64,000 nt of DNA from Opitutales bacterium (GTDB lineage Bacteria; Verrucomicrobiota; Verrucomicrobiia; Opitutales; UBA2995). The stretch's first letter is position 1; each line of letters begins with the position of its first letter. Where the stretch lies: NCBI GenBank assembly GCA_022824405.1, contig JAJDZZ010000036.1, positions 1-64,000 of the forward strand. Direction: 5' to 3'. The notes under the pieces are model-generated. The model ran no database searches and had not been told where the DNA came from. It was given only the letters and a program-made list of their open reading frames with translations. This document shows, in pieces, positions 9,110 through 19,084 of this stretch. Both the position numbers and the translations under genes were made by a program.

Positions 9110-9997
9110 ATGTCGAAAGTCTCTATCCAGTTCGACCTGAAAAAAGTTTTGGAAGCGTTACTGTTTTCCACTTCGGAGCCGCTCAGTATAAGGGAAATCC
9201 AATCGGTTTTTTCCCGCTTTCACGATCGGGCGGAAAAAATGGGCCGTCCTTTGACCCCCGATTTCGAGGCCGGTGGTTTGGCTGCTTCGGAGGCCTCGTT
9301 TCCGTCGGAATTGATCGATGAGGTGCCGGCCCTGGTCACCGGCACGCGGATTCGGGATGAATTGGAAAAAATCAAGAGCCGGTTGGCGGAATCGTCCTCG
9401 CCTTATCAGATACAGGAGACCAGCCGGGGATTCAGGGTTGTGATTACACCGGAATACGGATTTTGGGTGCGTTTGTTGCGGGAAGATGCCAAACCGGTGC
9501 GGCTCAGTCAGGCCGCATTGGAAACTTTGGCTATCATAGCCTATCGCCAGCCCGTTACCCGCAGTGAAATGGAGTCGATCCGAGGGGTAAAGGTGGATAG
9601 TGTATTGCAACGTCTCGTCGAATTTGAATTGGTATATGCCATGGGACGGGCGGAATTGCCGGGACGACCGGTGCAGTTTGGGACGACGGACAAGTTTCTG
9701 GAATTCACCGGGGTGAGGGGGCTGGACGATCTCCCCAGCACCGATGTGCTCTCCCCCGAACAGTTGGACGAATGGATCAACAAGGCCAACGAGCCGGTTC
9801 AATTGGGGGACGCAGACGTGGGGTTGCCATCGAATGACGCATTCAACCTGGAAAACCGACAGGCTCGAATCAGGACCGAGGAGGGCCAGGAAGAACTGAA
9901 TTTGGAACCCGAGGAAAGCCCGATATACAAAATGGAAGAGTTGTTGCGTCGGGAAAAAAGACAAACAGAGGATCTAAAGGAAGATCCTACCGCCTGA
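9110..9997 (+). CDS. scpB: Segregation and condensation protein B
   Basis: Winged-helix kleisin-partner subunit of the SMC-ScpAB complex, needed for chromosome segregation. The N-terminal LKKVLEALLFSTSEPLSIREI and the central LSQAALETLAIIAYRQPVTRSEMESIRGV are hallmarks. The usual length is 180-200 residues. This one has 295 because of an insert between the two wings (about 40-85) and an acidic C-terminal tail from about 225. A purine-rich 'ccaggaa' precedes the ATG by a few bases. scpA is not in the window. pheA follows after 16 bases, so the two are probably co-transcribed. Confidence 0.93.
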   Translation: MSKVSIQFDLKKVLEALLFSTSEPLSIREIQSVFSRFHDRAEKMGRPLTPDFEAGGLAASEASFPSELIDEVPALVTGTRIRDELEKIKSRLAESSSPYQIQETSRGFRVVITPEYGFWVRLLREDAKPVRLSQAALETLAIIAYRQPVTRSEMESIRGVKVDSVLQRLVEFELVYAMGRAELPGRPVQFGTTDKFLEFTGVRGLDDLPSTDVLSPEQLDEWINKANEPVQLGDADVGLPSNDAFNLENRQARIRTEEGQEELNLEPEESPIYKMEELLRREKRQTEDLKEDPTA

Positions 9998-10013
9998 TAT
10001 TTGCCATTAACCC

Positions 10014-11096
10014 ATGGGCTTGGAAGAACATAGAAAGCGTATCGACGAACTGGATGAGAAGATCATCCTGCTCATCAATGAACGCACTCGCATAGCGGTG
10101 GAAATCGGCAAGCAGAAATTGGCCGTGGGAAAGACGGTTTTCGATCCCAGGCGCGAGGCTCAGGTCTTCCGCAAGGTCCTGGGTTTGAACGAGGGACCCC
10201 TTAGGGAGGAGGCGTTGAAAGGGATTTACAGGGAAATCATATCGGGTAATTACGCTTTGCAACAGACAGTGAGAATCGCGTACTTGGGACCGGCCGCCAC
10301 CTTCTCCCATGAAGCGGCTTTGAAACAGTTTGGGAACAGCATGGTATACGTGCCGATGGCTTCCATTAACGATGTTTTTGCGGAAGTGGACAAGGGAGAG
10401 GTCGATTACGGGGTCATCCCCATTGAAAACTCGGCCGAAGGGGTGGTTTTCCAGTCCTTGCACTCGTTCGATATTCTGGTTGGTTCGGATCTGAAAATCG
10501 TATCCCAAGTTTATCTGCCGATTGTCCTCAACCTGATTTCGAATTCGCCCCTGGAAGAAGTCGAGCGGGTCTATTCCAAGGATCAGGCCATTGCCCAGTG
10601 CAGGGGATGGTTGAGGCGTCATGCATCCCAGGCGGAAAGGGTGGAGGCATCCTCCACTTCGGAAGCGGTGCGCATCGCCGCGACAGAGGAGGGTTCGGCC
10701 GCCATAGCCAGCGCTCAGGCGGCCAAGGAATTCGGCCTGCCCATCATAGGTGAAAGTATTCAGGACATGAATAAAAATGTGACGCGTTTTCTGGTGATTG
10801 GCCGCGAGTACGATAGCCCGGGACCCGTTGGGGAGGGAAATGACAAGACCAGTTTCGTGCTCTCCATTCCGGACAAGCCGGGAGCCCTGCAGAAATGCCT
10901 GCAACCCTTCAGTGACCGCAATATCAACCTGGTGAAAATTGAATCGCGCCCCTCGCGGATGAAGGCCTGGGAGTACTGGTTTTTCGTCGATGTAATCGGT
11001 CATATTGAAGACGGGAAGATCCAGGAGGTTTACCGGGAACTTCAAGAAATCTGCCCCATGGTAAAGTGGCTCGGCAGTTATCCAAATTTGCCTTGA
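10014..11096 (+). CDS. pheA: Bifunctional chorismate mutase / prephenate dehydratase (P-protein)
   Basis: Carries out two steps of phenylalanine synthesis, chorismate to prephenate to phenylpyruvate. The 360 residues hold an AroQ-type chorismate mutase domain at about 1-85 (HRKRIDELDEKIILLINER), a prephenate dehydratase domain at about 88-270 starting with IAYLGPAATFSHEAA and containing the catalytic TRF motif near 257, and a C-terminal ACT regulatory domain from about 279 with the phenylalanine-binding ESRP near 309. Feedback inhibition by phenylalanine through the ACT domain is expected from the family. It follows scpB closely. Confidence 0.96.
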   Translation: MGLEEHRKRIDELDEKIILLINERTRIAVEIGKQKLAVGKTVFDPRREAQVFRKVLGLNEGPLREEALKGIYREIISGNYALQQTVRIAYLGPAATFSHEAALKQFGNSMVYVPMASINDVFAEVDKGEVDYGVIPIENSAEGVVFQSLHSFDILVGSDLKIVSQVYLPIVLNLISNSPLEEVERVYSKDQAIAQCRGWLRRHASQAERVEASSTSEAVRIAATEEGSAAIASAQAAKEFGLPIIGESIQDMNKNVTRFLVIGREYDSPGPVGEGNDKTSFVLSIPDKPGALQKCLQPFSDRNINLVKIESRPSRMKAWEYWFFVDVIGHIEDGKIQEVYRELQEICPMVKWLGSYPNLP

Positions 11097-11179
11097 GGAT
11101 GATGCAGTATGGCCACCTAACGATTTCCCTTTCAAGCTGAGGAAAACAAAACCTCAATAAACAAGACTTACGGTTCATC

Positions 11180-12226
11180 ATGGTTAATTCGGATATTCTT
11201 CGCATCGGCGTGATTGGCGCTGGAGCCAACACCAAACTGAGGCACCTTCCCGGTTTTCAGGAGATCGACGGGGTTGAAGTCAAAACGGTTTGTAACAGGT
11301 CGGAAGCCTCCTCTCGAACAGTGGCGCGAGAATTTGGCATACCCAACACGGCATCCGACTGGCGGGAAGTGATCGCAGATCCGGAAATTGATGCCATCAT
11401 GATCGGAACCTGGCCCAATTTGCATGCCTCGGCTACCATCGCCGGCCTGAACGCGGGCAAACACGTGCTCACGGAGGCTCGAATGGCCCTCAACCTGAAA
11501 GAGGCCGAAGCAATGTTGGCCGCCTCCCTGAAATCGCCCCGGTTGGTGGCGCAAGTCGTGCCTTCCCCATTTTCCCTGGGATTTGACAAGACCATCAGAC
11601 GGATGATCGAAGCGGGAGATTTAGGGGAACTCTATGAAATATTCGTCGAATTCAGCAACGGGGTTTTTGTCGATCCCGAAGGACCTTATACCTGGCGGCA
11701 GGATTTCCAAAAAAGTGGGGTAAACACATTGTTTTCAGGTATCATGCACGAGGCGGTTCTTAGATGGGTTCAATCGGATCCGGAATGGGTAATTGCCGAT
11801 GGACTCGTTGGAACAAGGGCCCGGATAGATTCGGAAACGGGGGAATACGCCACCGTATTGATCCCCGAGGCGCTCAGTATTCTGGCCCGGTATCCCCAAG
11901 GTTTCAAAGCAACCTATCAGTTTTCCGGGTTGGCCTCGGAGGTAGTTAGAAGCGAGGCGCGCCTGTCGGGGTCCAAAGGAGCTCTCTGCCTCGATCTGGT
12001 AAAGCAGGAGCTGTATTTCAGCGCGAGGGGCTCCGATGCCTACGATCAGGTGGATATTGCCGCAGAAGACAAGGGAAGCTGGCGGGTTGAAGCTGATTTC
12101 ATCGACTCAATTCGCGAGGGCAAACCGGTTACCTTGACGGATTTCGAGAGCGGGGTGCGTTACATGCGCTTCAGCCAGGCGGTCTGGGATTCCTGGACCG
12201 ACGGAAGCAAGAAAGTGTGGCTTTAA
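11180..12226 (+). CDS. Gfo/Idh/MocA family oxidoreductase
   Basis: 348-residue NAD(P)-dependent dehydrogenase of the glucose-fructose oxidoreductase/inositol dehydrogenase superfamily. The N-terminal Rossmann fold opens with RIGVIGAGANTKLRHLPGF. The usual EKP motif of the family is replaced by LTEARMA (about residue 96), where the conserved lysine is missing, so catalysis may differ from typical members. The C-terminal alpha/beta half starts near 130. Substrate unknown. It is a lone gene, 83 bases after pheA and convergent with rpmA. Confidence 0.85.
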   Translation: MVNSDILRIGVIGAGANTKLRHLPGFQEIDGVEVKTVCNRSEASSRTVAREFGIPNTASDWREVIADPEIDAIMIGTWPNLHASATIAGLNAGKHVLTEARMALNLKEAEAMLAASLKSPRLVAQVVPSPFSLGFDKTIRRMIEAGDLGELYEIFVEFSNGVFVDPEGPYTWRQDFQKSGVNTLFSGIMHEAVLRWVQSDPEWVIADGLVGTRARIDSETGEYATVLIPEALSILARYPQGFKATYQFSGLASEVVRSEARLSGSKGALCLDLVKQELYFSARGSDAYDQVDIAAEDKGSWRVEADFIDSIREGKPVTLTDFESGVRYMRFSQAVWDSWTDGSKKVWL

Positions 12227-12261
12227 CCCGAATTTGACCCAAGCCGGACCCCGACGTGCCT

Positions 12262-12513
12262 TCAGGAAGCGTGGGGAACGATACTTACTTTGCGGTGTGC
12301 CTTGTCGAATTTCACCCGGCCCTCGGTCAGGGCAAATAAGGTGAAGTCGCGGCCCATGCCCATATTGTTGCCCGGCCGGTACTTGGTGCCTCGCTGACGC
12401 ATGACAATATTACCCGGAATGACGTATTCTCCGCTGTATTTTTTGACCCCCAGCATTTTGGGATTGCTGTCGCGGCCGTTCTTGGAGGTGCCTTGTCCTT
12501 TTTTATGAGCCAT
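12262..12513 (-). CDS. rpmA: 50S ribosomal protein L27
   Basis: Ribosomal protein bL27, whose N-terminal tail reaches toward the peptidyl-transferase centre. The 83 residues begin [16 protein letters not shown], without the cleavable N-terminal extension found in Firmicutes. The core motif [27 protein letters not shown] is nearly canonical. It lies 2 bases after the rplU stop, the usual L21-L27 order. Confidence 0.98.
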   Translation of the reverse strand: MAHKKGQGTSKNGRDSNPKMLGVKKYSGEYVIPGNIVMRQRGTKYRPGNNMGMGRDFTLFALTEGRVKFDKAHRKVSIVPHAS

Positions 12514-12515
12514 GG

Positions 12516-12833
12516 TCAGGGGGATGAAATGGTTTCTATTCTGATGACGGAAATTTCCTGGCGATGGCCGCGTTTTCGTTCGTAGCCTTTGCGCCTTTTC
12601 TTTTTATAGACGATTACCTTTTTTCCGCGTTTGTTCTCTAAAACTGTCGCTGAAACTTGGGCCCCTTCCACCAGCGGGTTGCCGAAGACGGTTTCGTCCC
12701 CTTCACCGACTGCGAGAACCTCATTGATTTCTACGGAGGAACCGGCTTGGCTTTCAGGGTATCGATTGACCATGAGGATATCTCCTTCCGTCACGGTGAA
12801 CTGCCTGCCCTGGGTTCGTATGGTTGCCTTCAT
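12516..12833 (-). CDS. rplU: 50S ribosomal protein L21
   Basis: Ribosomal protein bL21, a 23S rRNA-binding protein of the large subunit. At 105 residues it has normal length, with the N-terminal strand [13 protein letters not shown], the central [20 protein letters not shown] and the C-terminal [20 protein letters not shown]. It is the first gene of the rplU-rpmA pair. The intergenic stretch upstream (12834-12927) must hold the promoter, but I see no convincing element. Confidence 0.98.
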   Translation of the reverse strand: MKATIRTQGRQFTVTEGDILMVNRYPESQAGSSVEINEVLAVGEGDETVFGNPLVEGAQVSATVLENKRGKKVIVYKKKRRKGYERKRGHRQEISVIRIETISSP

Positions 12834-12927
12834 GCTGAAAAACGCATAAGGGTTTACTTCTCTGCAAAAAAATCAAGGGTTTTTCTGGGTTAATTATTCT
12901 CCCTGTCAGGCCTGACGGACTTGCAGT

Positions 12928-13551
12928 CTAGTCGGTCCAATAGGGGGCCTGACCGGCCAGGCTCAGGGAAATTTCAATTTCTTCCGCCACCTTTTCCGTA
13001 TTTCTGCCGGCGTTGATTTCGAAATCGGAGCGATTGACGATAAACTTTGTCCTGAGGATCAACAGGTCTCCGTCGGGACCGCGCGGACCCATCCGCGCCT
13101 TGAGCTTCCCTTGCAGGAAGGTGAGGGTAGTGCTGGAGGTAATTTCCCGGGTAATTCCCTTTATGGTCAATTCTCCGGTAACATCGGCGGTGGTGATATT
13201 CCCATGGGTGCTGATATTGCTCAGGCTGGCGACCTTAAAAGAAATTCTCGGATACTTGTTCACCTCCATCCATTGACTTCCGTGGAGGTGCTCCTTCATA
13301 AGGGGATTGGAGACGTGCATGGAGGCGGTATCGACTTCCAGGTTTCCGGTGGTCTTGTGGGGAGCTTCCGGATCGAACTGAACCCGGCCGGACACTCCTT
13401 TGGCGTTCCCGTTGATGGCCTCGAGTTGGGCATCCAGATTAAAATTAATGGTATTGACGCCTTTGGGATCGGCAAAATCGAAGGATATCGGTTCGGCTGC
13501 CAGCATGGTTCCGATCAGGATGAGATATGAGGGGAAGGTTAAGAGTTTCAT
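12928..13551 (-). CDS. YceI-family periplasmic lipid-binding-like protein
   Basis: 207 residues: a signal peptide ending near MLAAEP (about residue 20), then a YceI-type lipocalin-like beta barrel. Typical segments are the opening FDFADPKGVNTINF, SGRVQFDPEAPHKTTGNLEVD, WMEVNKYPRISFK and TADVTGELTIKGITREI. YceI proteins bind isoprenoid or quinone-like molecules in the periplasm, but the ligand here is unknown. Its start overlaps the stop of the upstream two-helix membrane protein by 4 bases (ATGA), so the two are translationally linked. Confidence 0.85.
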   Translation of the reverse strand: MKLLTFPSYLILIGTMLAAEPISFDFADPKGVNTINFNLDAQLEAINGNAKGVSGRVQFDPEAPHKTTGNLEVDTASMHVSNPLMKEHLHGSQWMEVNKYPRISFKVASLSNISTHGNITTADVTGELTIKGITREITSSTTLTFLQGKLKARMGPRGPDGDLLILRTKFIVNRSDFEINAGRNTEKVAEEIEISLSLAGQAPYWTD

Positions 13552-13832
13552 GGCCGTTCGGGGGTAATTGGAGGGGAAGGTTTACGAAGTAGAAATGAGG
13601 TGAGCCATAAGGATGCTCCCAAAAAAATTCCAACGATTGGAAATTCAATTCCCGGTGAAAACTTGGCCCTTGTCTCGGTGTATTCCATTTCGGTGATGGG
13701 CTCGATTCTCCTAATATCTTCGGTCGTATGAAAGAAACCGGTTCGTGCCCCACCGATCATCCAAATCAGCAGGGCGGCTGCCGTGATGTAGCAGGCAAGC
13801 TTTCGGGAATAAGATCTCACGACCCGAGCCAT
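13548..13832 (-). CDS. Small two-helix membrane protein, unknown
   Basis: About 94 residues from the ATG at 13832; the frame is open to 13898, but that would overlap the divergent gloA region. Two hydrophobic segments are seen, LACYITAAALLIWMIGG near the N terminus and FPIVGIFLGASLWLTSFLL near the C terminus, flanking a polar middle of about 30 residues. No family recognised. It overlaps the YceI-family gene by 4 bases, so a shared role in the envelope is likely but unproven. Confidence 0.6.
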   Translation of the reverse strand: MARVVRSYSRKLACYITAAALLIWMIGGARTGFFHTTEDIRRIEPITEMEYTETRAKFSPGIEFPIVGIFLGASLWLTSFLLRKPSPPITPERP

Positions 13833-13907
13833 ACAACAAACCAACTGATTTTCCAAGACAACTCGATTGATCTTGGCCCGGATGGGGAAATTTCTCAAAA
13901 AAGATGG

Positions 13908-14297
13908 ATGGTAAAATTATTACACACACGTTTTCGCGTCAGCGATATCGAGCAAACCATTGCATGGTATTGCGATAACCTGGGATACGTTTGCACGAGG
14001 AGAAACGACCGGTCGCCGGCGGGCAACAGGCTAGCTTTTCTCGAATTGCCGGGAAATGAGCACGTTCTCGAGCTTTGTTATTCACCCGATTACGAGGTCA
14101 ATGTCCCCGAGGATCTCATGCACACCTGCATAGGGGTGGATGACATCATCTCCTTTTGCGACGGGTTGGAGAAAAAAGGCATCGAAGTATGGCCCAGTAA
14201 CTGGCGGGAGGCTTTTCCCACTGGGAGAAAGATGGCTTTTTTGACCGATCCGGACGGTTATGAAGTGGAGATTCTTCAAAACGATTCCCCGGTCTAA
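13908..14297 (+). CDS. gloA: Lactoylglutathione lyase (glyoxalase I)-like VOC protein
   Basis: 129 residues from the ATG at 13908 (the frame stays open further upstream but without homology). Glyoxalase I isomerises the hemithioacetal of methylglyoxal and glutathione. The expected metal ligands are all present: His6, Glu55, His72 and a Glu near 122 (DPDGYEVEIL), matching the spacing in E. coli GlxI. The sequence TRFRVSDIEQTIAWYCDNLGY is typical. It is convergent with sucD, with 3 bases between their stops. Confidence 0.85.
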   Translation: MVKLLHTRFRVSDIEQTIAWYCDNLGYVCTRRNDRSPAGNRLAFLELPGNEHVLELCYSPDYEVNVPEDLMHTCIGVDDIISFCDGLEKKGIEVWPSNWREAFPTGRKMAFLTDPDGYEVEILQNDSPV

Positions 14298-14300
14298 GGT

Positions 14301-15176
14301 TCAGGGCCGGTAGATTCGGAGCAAGGCGTCTGCTATATGGGAGGGTGTTTCGGCCACGGCGATGCCGGCGGCCCGCAGAGCGGCGATTTTGCTCTCGGCT
14401 GAACCGCTGCCGCCCGAGACAATGGCGCCGGCGTGGCCCATTCGACGCCCCGGGGGGGCGGTGGTTCCGGCAATGAACGCCGCCACCGGTTTGGTCACGT
14501 TTGCCTGAATGTAGGCGGCGGCCTCCTCCTCGGCCGATCCGCCGATTTCTCCAATCATGATGATAGCATCGGTGTCGGGGTCATCGTTGAACAATTTTAC
14601 GGCCTCGGTATGGCTGGTGCCATTGATGGGATCTCCCCCGATACCGATACATGTGGACTGTCCATGTCCCCGTACAGTGAGTTGCCAAACCGCCTCGTAG
14701 GTCAAGGTTCCGGAACGGGAAATAACGCCCACTCGGCCCGGTTTGTGGATATAGCCCGGCATGATACCGATTCTGCACTGTTCGGGGGTTATGACCCCAG
14801 GGCAGTTGGGGCCAATCAACCGGCATTGACTTTTGGCCAGGGCAACTTTTACGAGGGCCATATCCCGGACCGGAATGCCCTCGGTAATGACGACAATGAG
14901 GGGGATTTCGGCCTCGATGGCTTCGAGGATGGAGTCGGCGGCAAAAGCGGGGGGCACGAAAATTGCGGTGGCATTAACGCCTTCATTTTCCACGGCTTCC
15001 GTCACGGTGTTGAATACGGGCACCTGGTTTTGCCAAAGTTGCCCCCCCTTGCCGGGCGTTACACCCGCGGCGACGGTGGTGCCGTAGTCCAGGGAAAGCC
15101 TGGCATGGAACCCACCGAAGTTTCCCGTTATTCCCTGCACCAACAGGCGCGTGTCCTTGTTCACCAAAACACTCAT
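14301..15176 (-). CDS. sucD: Succinate-CoA ligase, alpha subunit
   Basis: Alpha subunit of succinyl-CoA synthetase, the TCA-cycle enzyme that makes ATP or GTP from succinyl-CoA. 291 residues, normal length. The CoA-binding Rossmann domain starts with [15 protein letters not shown]. The phosphorylated histidine lies in [18 protein letters not shown] near residue 245. GPNCPG around 124 is conserved. Its start overlaps the sucC stop by 4 bases. Confidence 0.97.
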   Translation of the reverse strand: MSVLVNKDTRLLVQGITGNFGGFHARLSLDYGTTVAAGVTPGKGGQLWQNQVPVFNTVTEAVENEGVNATAIFVPPAFAADSILEAIEAEIPLIVVITEGIPVRDMALVKVALAKSQCRLIGPNCPGVITPEQCRIGIMPGYIHKPGRVGVISRSGTLTYEAVWQLTVRGHGQSTCIGIGGDPINGTSHTEAVKLFNDDPDTDAIIMIGEIGGSAEEEAAAYIQANVTKPVAAFIAGTTAPPGRRMGHAGAIVSGGSGSAESKIAALRAAGIAVAETPSHIADALLRIYRP

Positions 15177-16369
15177 GATGGAGCCTCCCCTACCAGATTG
15201 ACGATTTTTTCGGCCGCGTCAGCCAGCGAATCGGCCGAGACCAGCCTAAGGCCGCTACGATCGAGGAGTTCCTGGCCCAACTCGACATGGGTGCCTTCCA
15301 GCCGCACCACCAGAGGCACGTTGATATCCACGCTCCGGGCTGCCTCGATAATTCCCCGGGCGATGGTGTCGCACTTCATGATACCGCCGAAGATATTGAC
15401 CAATATGCCTTCGACTTTGGGATCGCTGAGAATAATTTTGAAAGCGGCGGTAACTTGTTCGGTATCGGCTCCACCTCCTACGTCGAGAAAATTGGCCGGT
15501 TCTCCTCCGAAATACTTGATAATGTCCATGGTCGACATAGCCAAGCCGGCTCCGTTGACCAGGCAGGCTATGTTGCCATCGAGAGAGATGTAGCTGAGGT
15601 TGTGTTTGGAGGCCTCGACTTCCTTTTCATCCTCTTCGTTCAGATCTCGCAAGGCGGCGATCTCGGGATGGCGGAAAATGGCATTATCATCGAAGCTCAT
15701 CTTGGCGTCTAGAGCCACCACGGTTCCTTCCCGGGTCAGAATGAGGGGATTGATTTCCACCAGGGAGGCATCCTTGTCCCAAAAAAGTCGGTACAAGCAC
15801 TCCAGACACTTTAACATGCCGGCAAAAGCAGAGCCGGAGAACCCAAGCCCAAAGGCAATTTGACGGGCTTGGTAAGGTTGGAGGCCCTGGGTGGGATCGA
15901 CGTGGATCTTGGTGATTTTCTCCGGTGAGACGACGGCCACCTGCTCGATATCCACTCCGCCCTCAGGGGAGGCAATGATGACCGGTTTGGCCGCTTCCCG
16001 ATCCATGAGAATGGCCAGGTAATATTCGTGCGCTATGTTTTCCGCCTGGGTAAAGTAAAGGGTTCGGACCTTTTTGCCGGCCGGCCCGGTTTGAGGGGTC
16101 ACCAGGGTATTACCCAACATTTTAGACGCCACTTCCTTGGCCTCCCGTTTGGACCGCGTCAATTTTACCCCTCCTTGAAACCCGTTCTTGAAGACCCCCT
16201 TGCCCCGGCCACCGGCGAGGATTTGGGATTTTACGACGATGTTGTCATCGTCCGGAAACTGGCTCAAGGCTTGGTCAAACTCATTTTCGGACTGAACCGC
16301 CGCACCTTTGGACACCTGCACCCCGTATTGAGCCAACAAAGCTTTGGCGTGATATTCCTGTATATTCAT
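15173..16369 (-). CDS. sucC: Succinate-CoA ligase, beta subunit
   Basis: Beta subunit of succinyl-CoA synthetase, with an ATP-grasp nucleotide-binding domain. The true start is the ATG at 16369, which opens [17 protein letters not shown], the canonical N terminus, and gives 398 residues. The frame is open further to 16555 but the extra part is unrelated. [14 protein letters not shown] near 55, [10 protein letters not shown] near 195 and the C-terminal [16 protein letters not shown] are family signatures. It overlaps sucD by 4 bases; the pair forms one operon. Confidence 0.97.
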   Translation of the reverse strand: MNIQEYHAKALLAQYGVQVSKGAAVQSENEFDQALSQFPDDDNIVVKSQILAGGRGKGVFKNGFQGGVKLTRSKREAKEVASKMLGNTLVTPQTGPAGKKVRTLYFTQAENIAHEYYLAILMDREAAKPVIIASPEGGVDIEQVAVVSPEKITKIHVDPTQGLQPYQARQIAFGLGFSGSAFAGMLKCLECLYRLFWDKDASLVEINPLILTREGTVVALDAKMSFDDNAIFRHPEIAALRDLNEEDEKEVEASKHNLSYISLDGNIACLVNGAGLAMSTMDIIKYFGGEPANFLDVGGGADTEQVTAAFKIILSDPKVEGILVNIFGGIMKCDTIARGIIEAARSVDINVPLVVRLEGTHVELGQELLDRSGLRLVSADSLADAAEKIVNLVGEAPS

Positions 16370-16457
16370 GGTAAAAATTTCAAATGGGGATAAAACCCCA
16401 GCCCGATGTAAAGGCAAGGGATTAGCCCGTATTTCTACCAAATTTTTTAGCAACCAC

Positions 16458-17342
16458 TTACCAACCCATGAGACGCCGAATATTGCCGGCCAGGACGAAT
16501 TCCAAGCCTTCCCGGGACAGCCCGGACTGGGCAAGGTGATCAATGGCCAGGGCAAACCCGGGATCTCGCTGTTGTCTCGGAAATGTCATCAGGGGATAAT
16601 CGGTTCCAAACAAAATTTTTTCCGGGCCGGTAATGCGGGAAATTTGCCCAAGGATTTCCGGTTCGTAGAGAAGGGGCAGGGCGGCGCAATCGAAATAGAG
16701 GTTGGGAAATTCTCCAGCTCGAAAGGAGTCGGAATGTAGCAGGGGAAGGCGTCCGCCCAAATGTGCCAGAATAAAGTTCTGATCGGGCTGGGATTGAGCC
16801 AAGCTCAGGTAATCCTCCAGGGGAGTTTCAATTTTTCCGGGATGAGGGGGCGTGCGTGGATCGGTCACGTGCAAGGTTACCGGCGTTTTCCATGGGGTGA
16901 TTTTCTCCATCACCCTGTGCCAGCATGCGTCCCTCAGGGAGAAGTTTTGCGCCTGAGGATGGATTTCCCCGACCCCGCAAAACCCCCGATCCATGGCCCA
17001 TTCGATGGCCTCCATGGTGGATGGGCCGGAGGGGGGATGAAGGGATACGAAGGCGGAAAAGCGATCCGGATACCGTTGAATCAACTCCGCGTAAAGCCGG
17101 TTCTGGATTTGGCAGGATTCCGGATTTTGCCAATACCAGCCTTGAAGAACCACCCGTTCCACTTTTGCGGCATCCATGTCGCGCAAAGTCTGTTCGACGG
17201 TTGGCCATCCCTGCAGACTGGGTCGGCCGGGTGGGGCGACACATTCCCGCCAAATGTGTTCGCCGTGCTTTGCGGCCCAACCGATGGGGTCGCGGGCCAT
17301 GGCCTCGGTGAAGAGGTGGATATGGGCATCGATAACTGGCAT
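16458..17342 (-). CDS. Amidohydrolase-family (amidohydrolase 2) hydrolase
   Basis: 294-residue TIM-barrel hydrolase. The metal-binding HxH is in VIDAHIHLF (His7 and His9), a later His lies in FILAHLGGRLP and the catalytic Asp in ILFGTDYPLM. The family includes decarboxylases and lactonases; the reaction here is unknown. It lies 43 bases after the ABC permease stop and could be co-transcribed with the exporter. The next gene leftward, sucC, starts 88 bases on. Confidence 0.78.
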   Translation of the reverse strand: MPVIDAHIHLFTEAMARDPIGWAAKHGEHIWRECVAPPGRPSLQGWPTVEQTLRDMDAAKVERVVLQGWYWQNPESCQIQNRLYAELIQRYPDRFSAFVSLHPPSGPSTMEAIEWAMDRGFCGVGEIHPQAQNFSLRDACWHRVMEKITPWKTPVTLHVTDPRTPPHPGKIETPLEDYLSLAQSQPDQNFILAHLGGRLPLLHSDSFRAGEFPNLYFDCAALPLLYEPEILGQISRITGPEKILFGTDYPLMTFPRQQRDPGFALAIDHLAQSGLSREGLEFVLAGNIRRLMGW

Positions 17343-17385
17343 AGCGGATGCGGAGAAGCGCCCGGTTCCAATCCTCCCCCCGCCT

Positions 17386-18183
17386 TTACTGCGTGGCGAT
17401 TTTGGTGAGGAGACCCAGTTTCCGGGCGTTGGAGAACATCCAATAAAAAATGGCGCCGGAAATAAAGAGGAACCCGATATTGATCCCGACCGCGACCCAA
17501 AGTGAACTCCAATCCATAGTGCCGGTTTTGACGACTTCCCTCATTCCTTCAAAGACGTAGGTACTGGGAAGGCACCAGGCCACGTACTGCATAACTTTGG
17601 GGAGGGTATCGACGGAATAGAAAACGGCGGAAAACGGTTGAATCATAAAGGGAACGGCCCAGGCCAGGGACTCGGCGGCCTGTCCCCAACGAAGAATCAG
17701 AGAGATGGAAATCATGCCCAGCGAAAACCCGAATACCATGAGAAGGGCGAAAAAGGGAACCAGGCTCCATTTCAAATCGAAGAGATTGAAAGCGTAGAGG
17801 CCTAGGGCCATAAGGCTCATCACCACCACAACCACCGTCACCCGGAGCAGTCCCATGCAGGCGGTCGCGGCCAGGTACTCTCTGAGGCGAATGGGCGCCA
17901 CAAATAAATTGAGGAGATTGCGCGTCCACATGTCCTCCAGAAAGGATAAGGCGACTCCCATCTGAGCCCGAAACAAGACATCCCAGAAGATAGTTGCCCC
18001 GATGAGAAAACGAATGAACAAGGCGAAATCCCCCGTGGTCTGTTTTTGAATGAACATGGTGAGAAAACCCCACACCAGAAGTTCCATGGCGGGCCAGAAA
18101 ATCAGTTCGAAACCCCGCACCGGATTCCGGAGGAAGAGTAGGGAGTAGCGTTGAACCAGTCCCAGTATGACGCGAAAATTCAT
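17386..18183 (-). CDS. ABC-2 type exporter permease
   Basis: 265 residues with about six hydrophobic spans, for example ELIFWPAMELLVWGFLTMFI, TVVVVVMSLMALGLYAF, VPFFALLMVFGFSLGMISI and a C-terminal VGINIGFLFISGAIFYWMF. This is the pattern of ABC-2 permeases that export drugs, polysaccharides or lipids. The segment MWTRNLLNLFVAPIRLREYL matches the cytoplasmic coupling region. The gene overlaps its ATPase partner by 4 bases. The substrate is unknown. Confidence 0.85.
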   Translation of the reverse strand: MNFRVILGLVQRYSLLFLRNPVRGFELIFWPAMELLVWGFLTMFIQKQTTGDFALFIRFLIGATIFWDVLFRAQMGVALSFLEDMWTRNLLNLFVAPIRLREYLAATACMGLLRVTVVVVVMSLMALGLYAFNLFDLKWSLVPFFALLMVFGFSLGMISISLILRWGQAAESLAWAVPFMIQPFSAVFYSVDTLPKVMQYVAWCLPSTYVFEGMREVVKTGTMDWSSLWVAVGINIGFLFISGAIFYWMFSNARKLGLLTKIATQ

Positions 18184-18941
18184 GATTTTCTTGGAGACGG
18201 GGGATCGACCACCTTCCCGTCGCGGGCGATATGGATAAAGACATCTTCCAGGGATTGCCGCTGGAAATGCCGTTTTATTTCATCGGAGGAACCTTCCACG
18301 ACGATCGAGCCTTTGTGCAGAAAAATTATGCGGTCGCAAATGGTCTCTATATCCCGCATATTGTGGGAGGTATAGAGAATGGACAGATCCCGCTCCTTTC
18401 TCAGTCGGTTGATGAGAGTGCGGACTTTATCGGCGATGTCCGGGTCGAGGCTGGCAGTCGGTTCATCGAGGAGCAGGAGTTCGGGATCGTTTATAAAAGC
18501 CTTACACAAATTCAACCGGGTGGATTCACCGGAGGAGAGTTGGCCGCTGATACGGTTTCTCAGGTGCTGGATATCGAAGAGGTTCAACATTTCCTCGGAT
18601 TTTTCCCGGACCCGTCTTACCCCGTAAAGTCGGGAAAAAACGTGCAGGTTTTGCGATACGGTCAAATTGTTGGGCAGGTTGGCGTAGGTGGAGGAAAAGT
18701 TTATGCGGGAAAGGATGTGAATGCGGTGTTGCTCGAAGTTTCGGTGAAAAATTTCTATAGAACCCGATGTCGGTTTGATGAGTCCGAGCATCATTTGCAT
18801 GGTGGTGGTTTTACCGGCCCCATTGGCTCCCAGGAGTCCTAAAATTTCTCCTCGTTGGAGCGTCAGGGAGAGGTTGTCGACGGCCAAGGTCTCCCCGAAA
18901 GACTTGGTTAAATTCCTCGTTCGCAGTATGGGAGAAGCCAT
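18180..18941 (-). CDS. ABC transporter ATP-binding protein
   Basis: 253-residue ATPase that powers the adjacent ABC-2 permease. Walker A GANGAGKT is near residue 38, the signature motif is LSSGESTRLNL (SSGES in place of the classical LSGGQ) and Walker B is LLLLDEPTASLDPD, followed by the switch histidine in LYTSHNM. It is the first gene of the exporter operon and is divergent from HU across 143 bases. Confidence 0.92.
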   Translation of the reverse strand: MASPILRTRNLTKSFGETLAVDNLSLTLQRGEILGLLGANGAGKTTTMQMMLGLIKPTSGSIEIFHRNFEQHRIHILSRINFSSTYANLPNNLTVSQNLHVFSRLYGVRRVREKSEEMLNLFDIQHLRNRISGQLSSGESTRLNLCKAFINDPELLLLDEPTASLDPDIADKVRTLINRLRKERDLSILYTSHNMRDIETICDRIIFLHKGSIVVEGSSDEIKRHFQRQSLEDVFIHIARDGKVVDPPSPRKS

Positions 18942-19084
18942 GCCAGGGGGATTTTTACCACTTTTTTTGGCTCAACAAGCAGAAATACCCTAAATGGCGC
19001 TTGATATCCATAAAGCAAGGGACTTTGCTCGACTGAAATCTCATCAATTTTAACTGCTAACCCTTAAATTGAAAGGTAACCTAC

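Noticed and set aside
9987-11135. A 382-codon open frame on the minus strand
   Set aside because: It is fully antisense to pheA, whose domains and motifs are certain. The minus-strand product has no recognisable domain.
14433-15593. A 386-codon open frame on the plus strand
   Set aside because: Antisense to sucD and sucC, which are unambiguous. No domain seen in the shadow.
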